From: Albibeggiatoa sp964388965
Lineage (GTDB): Bacteria > Pseudomonadota > Gammaproteobacteria > Beggiatoales > Beggiatoaceae
Length of the DNA stretch: 26,616 nucleotides
Direction of reading: 5' to 3'
Assembly: GCA_964388965.1 (NCBI GenBank)
Contig: CAYMCP010000051.1
Coordinates: forward strand, 1 to 26,616
In this document: piece by piece, positions 22,151 to 26,616 of the stretch
How the letters are laid out: each line of letters opens with the position of its first letter
How positions within the stretch are numbered: the first letter of the stretch is position 1
The notes under the pieces: generated by a model
What the model was told of the DNA's origin: nothing
Database searches by the model: none
What the model saw: the letters and a program-made list of their open reading frames with translations, nothing else
Made by a program: the position numbers and the translations under genes

Positions 22151-24151
22151 ATGAAACTTCTTAAAATGAAATATTGGATTTGGATTTATTTAATATTTAC
22201 TCTTTCTATGGTACGAGCAAATGACTTAGAAACGTTGCGATCACAACAGCAAGATTTACTCGGATTAGATTTAGCTGATTTGCTAGATATAAAAGTCACT
22301 TCTGCTTCAAAAAAATCACAAAAACAATCTGAGTTAGCCAATGCTATTTTTGTTATTAATCAAGATGATATTCAACGCTCAGGTGCAACCCATGTAGCGG
22401 ATTTGTTACGCATGGTGCCGGGATTTCAAGTTTCAAGAGTCAACAGCTCAATTTATCAAGTGGCTTCCAGAGGCAGTTTTAATGGTTTATTCGTTAATAA
22501 ATTATTAGTATTAGTAGACGGGCGCAGTGTTTACAATACGCAGATTTCGGGGACATTTTGGGAAGTATTAGATGTATTGTTAGAAGATATTGAACGTATT
22601 GAAGTTATTCGCGGCTCTGGCGGCACATTATGGGGTGCAAATGCAGTTAATGGTATCGTTAATATTATCACCAAATCAGCACACGATACTCAAGGTGGAT
22701 TAATAACAGTTGGCGCAGGTACGGTAGAATCAGGTTTTGCCCATTTACGTTACGGTACGCAATTGAATGAGAATACGGCACTGCGAGTTTATGGTAAAAG
22801 TTCGATGCGTGACAGTCTAGTAGGCGGAATACAGCCGGATCGGTGGCAAATACAACAGGTTGGCTTCAAATTGGACAGCAATGTAAATGCAAATACTGAC
22901 TTTACGCTACAAGGTGATTTTCATGACGCACACAACGGTGATGTTAGTTGGACAACAGGTATTGCAGAAGATGCACACTTATTAGGCAAAAATGTTCTAG
23001 CACGTTGGACGCATGATAATTTAGAAAATTCTAAATGGACGGGACAATTTTATTACGATTTCAGCACCCAAATACGACCAACTTATGGCTCTGATAACCA
23101 TGTGTTAGATTTTGAATTACAACACCAGTGGCGTACTGCTGAACACCAAGAATTTTTATGGGGTATAGGCTATCGTTGGTCATATAGCAAAATCCATCCA
23201 GAATCATTACTAAGTCGGAAAATATTAGGTAGACATGATGAATTATTAAGTAGTTTTATCCAAAGTGAAACGCATTTTTACGATCGAAAATTGCGTTTAA
23301 TTATTGGTACAAAGTTAGAACACAATGATTATACAGGTATAGAAATACAGCCAAATATTCGCTTATTGTGGCGACCCGATGATAAAAAAAGCTATTGGGC
23401 TGCCATTTCGCGCACAGTACGCACACCGTCACAAGTTTCATACAGTATCCGCACCGCTTATGATTTACCACCATCAGCTAATCCGTTGTATCCCATTCCA
23501 TTAAATTTACAATTATATGGTAATGATCAGCTCAAATCGGAGTTCAACAGCAGCTATGAACTAGGATTTCGTCAACAATGGCAAGATAGTTTATCATTAG
23601 ATTCGACCGTATTTTATAATGATTACAATAGCTTAATTACACGCTCAAGTACGCCCGTACCCGATTTAGCCAATGGGCGTTACCTTTTGGTTGGTGGGTA
23701 TGATCATGGTATGGACGCAAAAACTTATGGTTTTGAGAGTAGCTTAAATTGGTTTAATTCGTGGGGACAAACGCAATTAAATTACCATTTTATCAACGTT
23801 GAAACAGATATTTACGCACATTTCCCTACAAGTTATGATTCTGTAGAGAAGGAAATACCAGAACATCAAATTTCTTTGCGTCACCATTTCGATTTAAGTC
23901 ATGATTGGCAAGCAGATTGGTGGCTTCGATATGTTTCTGATGCTGTGGGCAGCAGTAGCGGCTACCATGTCGAAGGCTATGTTACCCTAGATGCACGTTT
24001 AGCGTGGCAAGTAAGTAAAGATTTAGAATTATCATTAGTTGGACAAAATTTACTTGATAAACAACATCCTGAACACTACTTAGGTACGTTTACTCCGCTC
24101 GTAGCTGAAGTACCACGTAGCGTATATGTCCGCGCAAAATTAAAATTTTAA
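22151..24151 (+). CDS. TonB-dependent outer membrane receptor
   Basis: This 666-residue outer membrane receptor takes up a scarce ligand using energy passed from TonB-ExbB-ExbD. A signal peptide (about 1-24) probably ends at MVRA-ND. The segment DLLDIKVTSASKK at about 42-54 looks like the TonB box of this group. The plug domain (about 55-170) has DIQRSGATHVADLLRMVPGF, LLVLVDGRSVYN and the plug end VIRGSGGTLWGANAVNGIVN. The beta-barrel follows and ends in the terminal Phe (VRAKLKF) expected for BAM-mediated assembly. The overall pattern resembles iron-complex or vitamin-type receptors, but the ligand cannot be told. I found no cobalamin riboswitch box upstream and no transporter genes beside it, so this is an orphan receptor. 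The start codon has a weak ribosome-binding site. Confidence 0.92.
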   Translation: MKLLKMKYWIWIYLIFTLSMVRANDLETLRSQQQDLLGLDLADLLDIKVTSASKKSQKQSELANAIFVINQDDIQRSGATHVADLLRMVPGFQVSRVNSSIYQVASRGSFNGLFVNKLLVLVDGRSVYNTQISGTFWEVLDVLLEDIERIEVIRGSGGTLWGANAVNGIVNIITKSAHDTQGGLITVGAGTVESGFAHLRYGTQLNENTALRVYGKSSMRDSLVGGIQPDRWQIQQVGFKLDSNVNANTDFTLQGDFHDAHNGDVSWTTGIAEDAHLLGKNVLARWTHDNLENSKWTGQFYYDFSTQIRPTYGSDNHVLDFELQHQWRTAEHQEFLWGIGYRWSYSKIHPESLLSRKILGRHDELLSSFIQSETHFYDRKLRLIIGTKLEHNDYTGIEIQPNIRLLWRPDDKKSYWAAISRTVRTPSQVSYSIRTAYDLPPSANPLYPIPLNLQLYGNDQLKSEFNSSYELGFRQQWQDSLSLDSTVFYNDYNSLITRSSTPVPDLANGRYLLVGGYDHGMDAKTYGFESSLNWFNSWGQTQLNYHFINVETDIYAHFPTSYDSVEKEIPEHQISLRHHFDLSHDWQADWWLRYVSDAVGSSSGYHVEGYVTLDARLAWQVSKDLELSLVGQNLLDKQHPEHYLGTFTPLVAEVPRSVYVRAKLKF

Positions 24152-24169
24152 CAATTTATCACTGAATAA

Positions 24170-24358
24170 TTATATTTTAATTTAATCGACGTTACACCGA
24201 CGCAACGGGTAATTTTTGAGCAGCTTTTTAAATATGCTCATGTCATTGCCGCAGTGGACAGTAAAAGCGTTCTAAAAAACCAGCTAAAATGGATTTTGCA
24301 CCAGTTCCAAACTCAGATTGAAAAAACATTGATAACACGCCCTAGATTATTTCAATAA
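24170..24358 (+). pseudogene. Possible C-terminal remnant of an unknown gene
   Basis: After a stop near 24167, this frame is open for some 60 codons to TAA at 24356-24358. It has no usable start. From about 24191 its translation is protein-like: VTPTQRVIFEQLFKYAH, then VIAAVDSKSVLKNQLKW and LHQFQTQIEKTL, with an amphipathic helical pattern, whereas the 5' part is plain AT-rich DNA. Its end overlaps the end of the convergent methyltransferase-nuclease gene by about 12 bp. This suggests the 3' end of a gene whose front was lost, perhaps when the restriction-modification gene arrived. I do not recognise the family, and a chance open frame is a real alternative. Confidence 0.35.
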
Positions 24359-25990
24359 ATCGGGTTGTTCTGCATATTGTTCTGCTTTTTTTAATACTTG
24401 ATGTACATTCGGCAATTCCATAAACTGCCCATCGAGCATTTCTTGCACGCAAACCACTTGGATTTTTGGATATTCGCGCCCTGTAAAGTCGTTGCGATAA
24501 ATGCCGTATTTTTTGCTTTCTTTCACTAAATTAGGCATGGGATACAGGGTTAGCAAAATACCGCAGGCGGCTTTTTCGCGTTCTACTGTGCCGAATAATT
24601 CTCGCACAACCGCGGGTGTAAGTTTTTCATTGGATTTTACGCTAAACAATACTTTGCTGTTTTCTTTGGTACTTTCAGGAATGTAAGCAAGCCCATCAAT
24701 GCCACCGTCGCCGCCTTTTTTCTCGTTAATGATGGCGCGGTTTTTTGAGTAAGTGAGTACAAACCATTTTTCAAATTCTTTGCGGGTGCGGTCGTCTTTT
24801 TTGTTTGCTAGTGCAATGGCACTTTCAAAATCTTTAGGAACACCAGAAATGACTAAATTATCTAATGCACCTGTATTTTGGTCTTCTAAACGCTTCAAAA
24901 TCAGCGAGATACTTTGATAAGTAATATCAATGCCAATCCATTGACGTTTGAATTTTTGCGCGACAGCAACCGTTGTACCGCAACCGCAGTAAGCATCTAG
25001 GACAATATCGCCTTCGTTTGAACTGGCTTGAATAATCCGTTCAAGTAAGGCTTCGGGTTTTTGAGTGGGATAGCCTAGACGTTCTTTTGATGTGGGAGAC
25101 ATGGGGTTTATATCATCCCAAAAAGACATTACTGCAACGCCAGGACGTTCATCTAAATAATATTTTATGTAAGGTTGTCCTGAGTTACTAAAATAAAGCT
25201 TACCTTCTTCATAAAACTTTTCCATATTGGTTTTTGAGTAAGCCCAGAATCGTCCTTTTGGAGGTTTAACACCATGAAACTCATATAAAGTATCTCCTCC
25301 ACCTTTCGCCGCAGTTGGTGTTACAAGTCGATAACGTTTGCCAAACTCATCAACTTTACCATATTGCCGTTGTATCTGTTCTTCTGCAAATGGTCTATAT
25401 ATCGTATTAAAAGTGTAATTACTGCTTTTAGTGTAAAAAAATATATTATCAAAATTAATTTCAAATTTTTTAGAACCTTGTTTTGCGTTTCCATGTGCTG
25501 TTGTTCTGCGCCAAACAAGTTCACTTTGATATATCCCAGTTTTTGAACAAAAAATTGCATCAATCACCAATTTTAAATAATGGCTTGCAGTGGGATCGCA
25601 ATGAAAATAAAAACTGCCCGTCGGCTTTAACACTCGGTGAATTTCAGCAATTCGCAATGTCATACTTACCAAATACGCCAGCAACGCGCCTTTCTTCAGA
25701 ACTTTCTCAAGTCCTGTAATTAAATCAATACTTTGCTCAGTAAAAACACCGTTATAATTACTTTGAATCTCAGCAAGCCCGATATTGGCGTTATCATCCC
25801 ATGTCCAAGTATCGATAAAAGCCTGCGCCTGCGCTGCATCTTCTTTGCCGATGTTATTATAGATTTGGTTATAATTACGTTTTGAATTAAACGGCGGGTC
25901 TATATAAACTAAGTCTATAAACCCGTCCGGGTATTGTTTATGAAACTCACGCAAAACATCTAAACAGTCCCCGAAATAAAGCTCCCTCAT
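24347..25990 (-). CDS. DNA methyltransferase fused to an Mrr-like restriction endonuclease domain
   Basis: This 547-residue protein joins a site-specific DNA methyltransferase to a putative nuclease. The catalytic motif IV DPPF (31-34, within IDPPFNSKRNY) comes before the AdoMet-binding motif I DAYCGCGTT (332-340). This is the motif order of beta-class amino-methyltransferases acting on adenine N6 or cytosine N4. TQKPEALLERII precedes motif I, as usual. Residues about 400-520 then read as a PD-(D/E)XK nuclease: GGDGGIDG with Asp432, followed 18 residues later by FSVKS with Lys452, then an AACGILLTL strand. Serine takes the place of the usual Glu or Gln before xK. There is no separate specificity or partner gene. 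The start MRELYFGDCLDVL is typical, but only about 14 bp separate it from a broken kinase gene, so its promoter lies inside that fragment or is missing. Confidence 0.9.
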   Translation of the reverse strand: MRELYFGDCLDVLREFHKQYPDGFIDLVYIDPPFNSKRNYNQIYNNIGKEDAAQAQAFIDTWTWDDNANIGLAEIQSNYNGVFTEQSIDLITGLEKVLKKGALLAYLVSMTLRIAEIHRVLKPTGSFYFHCDPTASHYLKLVIDAIFCSKTGIYQSELVWRRTTAHGNAKQGSKKFEINFDNIFFYTKSSNYTFNTIYRPFAEEQIQRQYGKVDEFGKRYRLVTPTAAKGGGDTLYEFHGVKPPKGRFWAYSKTNMEKFYEEGKLYFSNSGQPYIKYYLDERPGVAVMSFWDDINPMSPTSKERLGYPTQKPEALLERIIQASSNEGDIVLDAYCGCGTTVAVAQKFKRQWIGIDITYQSISLILKRLEDQNTGALDNLVISGVPKDFESAIALANKKDDRTRKEFEKWFVLTYSKNRAIINEKKGGDGGIDGLAYIPESTKENSKVLFSVKSNEKLTPAVVRELFGTVEREKAACGILLTLYPMPNLVKESKKYGIYRNDFTGREYPKIQVVCVQEMLDGQFMELPNVHQVLKKAEQYAEQPDLLK

Positions 25991-26004
25991 AGGTATCTAT
26001 TTAA

Positions 26005-26616
26005 TTAAAGCAAATATATGAAAACAAATTGGAAAACTTTAGGCAGACTATTGCTCTTAGCCTTCCCCATGAATTGCGCACCCCGCTTAATTCTATTATG
26101 GGATTTACCCAAATTCTCCTGAGTGGATACCAAGACTTTGAAAAAGAAGATGTCGAGAATATGCTCAAAAATATAAACATATCGGGGGAAAGGCTGCTCC
26201 GGCTTTTTATGAATTATTCTATCTATGTTAAGCTGCTCGAAAGCGAGAATTCTAATAAAATAGAACAATTTTTGCCTACATATTCGACTTTGCAGTTTAT
26301 CGAAGTTACCGCAAATAAATTCGCAGAGAATTACTCCCGCAAAGCTGATTTATCTTTAGACATTAAAGATGCCTCAATTCTTCTGGGGGAGGAATATTTT
26401 GCTAAAATTTGCGAAGAAATTATTGACAATGCTTTCAAATTTTCTGAAACGGGCGACACTGTAAGTATTAAGGGATATTTCCAAAATAATATGTATATTT
26501 TCAAAGTCGAAGACACAGGCTTTGGAATGGAAAGGGAAAGGATAAATGAGATAGGGGCTTTTTCCCAATTTAACAGAGAGAGATTTGAACAACAGGGTAT
26601 TGGCTTGGGGCTGACT
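26005..26616 (+). pseudogene. Sensor histidine kinase, 5'-truncated and running off the window
   Basis: The frame opens immediately after an in-frame TAA (26002-26004) and stays open to the end of the window, 204 codons. It begins in the helix leading to the phosphoacceptor (LKQIYENKLENFRQ), then SLPHELRTPLNSIMGF with the phosphoacceptor His, a dimerisation helix pair, and the ATPase domain with EIIDNAFKF (N box), VEDTGFGM (G1) and QGIGLGL (G2). The sensor or receiver part expected upstream is missing and there is no start codon with a ribosome-binding site, so as it stands the gene is broken. Arginine codons are AGG four times, AGA twice, CGC twice, CGG once and CGT never, whereas neighbouring genes favour CGT. 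Foreign origin or a chimeric assembly is possible. Confidence 0.85.

Noticed and set aside
26005..26592. Minus-strand open frames at the right end
   Set aside because: They are antisense to a clear histidine kinase reading frame on the plus strand.
1..26616. CRISPR arrays, insertion sequences or prophage genes
   Set aside because: No regularly spaced repeats, transposase, integrase or phage structural genes are visible on either strand.

Overview
The window looks like a chromosomal stretch of an AT-rich gammaproteobacterium. The order lon-hupB-(tRNAs)-ppiD and the aroQ-accB-accC operon are classical gammaproteobacterial arrangements. The DUF349 protein, the hairpin repeats between genes and the large sensor kinase would fit a Thiotrichales/Beggiatoa-like sulfur bacterium, but that placement is inference from general resemblance, not a search. 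The sequence is draft quality: 100 Ns (9701-9800) interrupt the NRPS gene, and the right end runs off inside a gene.

Layout. 37-462 (-): small unknown protein. 463-908: regulatory region with hairpins, a 10-bp inverted repeat and possible heat-shock and vegetative promoters for lon. 909-6118 (+): protein quality control and nucleoid block: lon, hupB, tRNA-Val(UAC), tRNA-Asp(GUC), a strong intrinsic terminator, then ppiD. 6239-11023 (+): a solitary two-module NRPS. 11089-11994 (-): family 2 glycosyltransferase, convergent with the NRPS. 12161-15760 (+): tripartite hybrid histidine kinase. 15981-18911 (+): DUF349 repeat protein. 18912-19266: non-coding stretch with hairpin repeats. 19267-21521 (-): aroQ-accB-accC operon (dehydroquinase and two acetyl-CoA carboxylase subunits) read leftward from one well-formed promoter. 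21522-22150: divergent regulatory region with a candidate small structured RNA. 22151-24151 (+): TonB-dependent receptor. 24170-24358 (+): possible gene remnant. 24347-25990 (-): a single-chain DNA methyltransferase fused to an Mrr-like nuclease domain. 26005-26616 (+): 5'-truncated histidine kinase with foreign codon use, running off the end.

The most notable content is the NRPS. Its N-terminal adenylation domain has lost its nucleotide-binding and catalytic motifs. Its second adenylation domain carries an inserted segment of about 90 residues (about 1320-1410) that reads as a PilZ (cyclic-di-GMP receptor) domain, placed between core motifs A8 and A9. That is the position where methyltransferase domains are known to interrupt other adenylation domains. 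If real, this is a peptide synthetase whose adenylation step could be gated directly by a second messenger. The protein lacks a thioesterase and ends in a strongly basic tail; no phosphopantetheinyl transferase or partner NRPS is present in the window.

The right end is the second unusual area. A restriction-modification-like fusion gene begins only about 14 bp from the broken edge of a kinase gene that runs the other way. This suggests recombination, insertion or misassembly.
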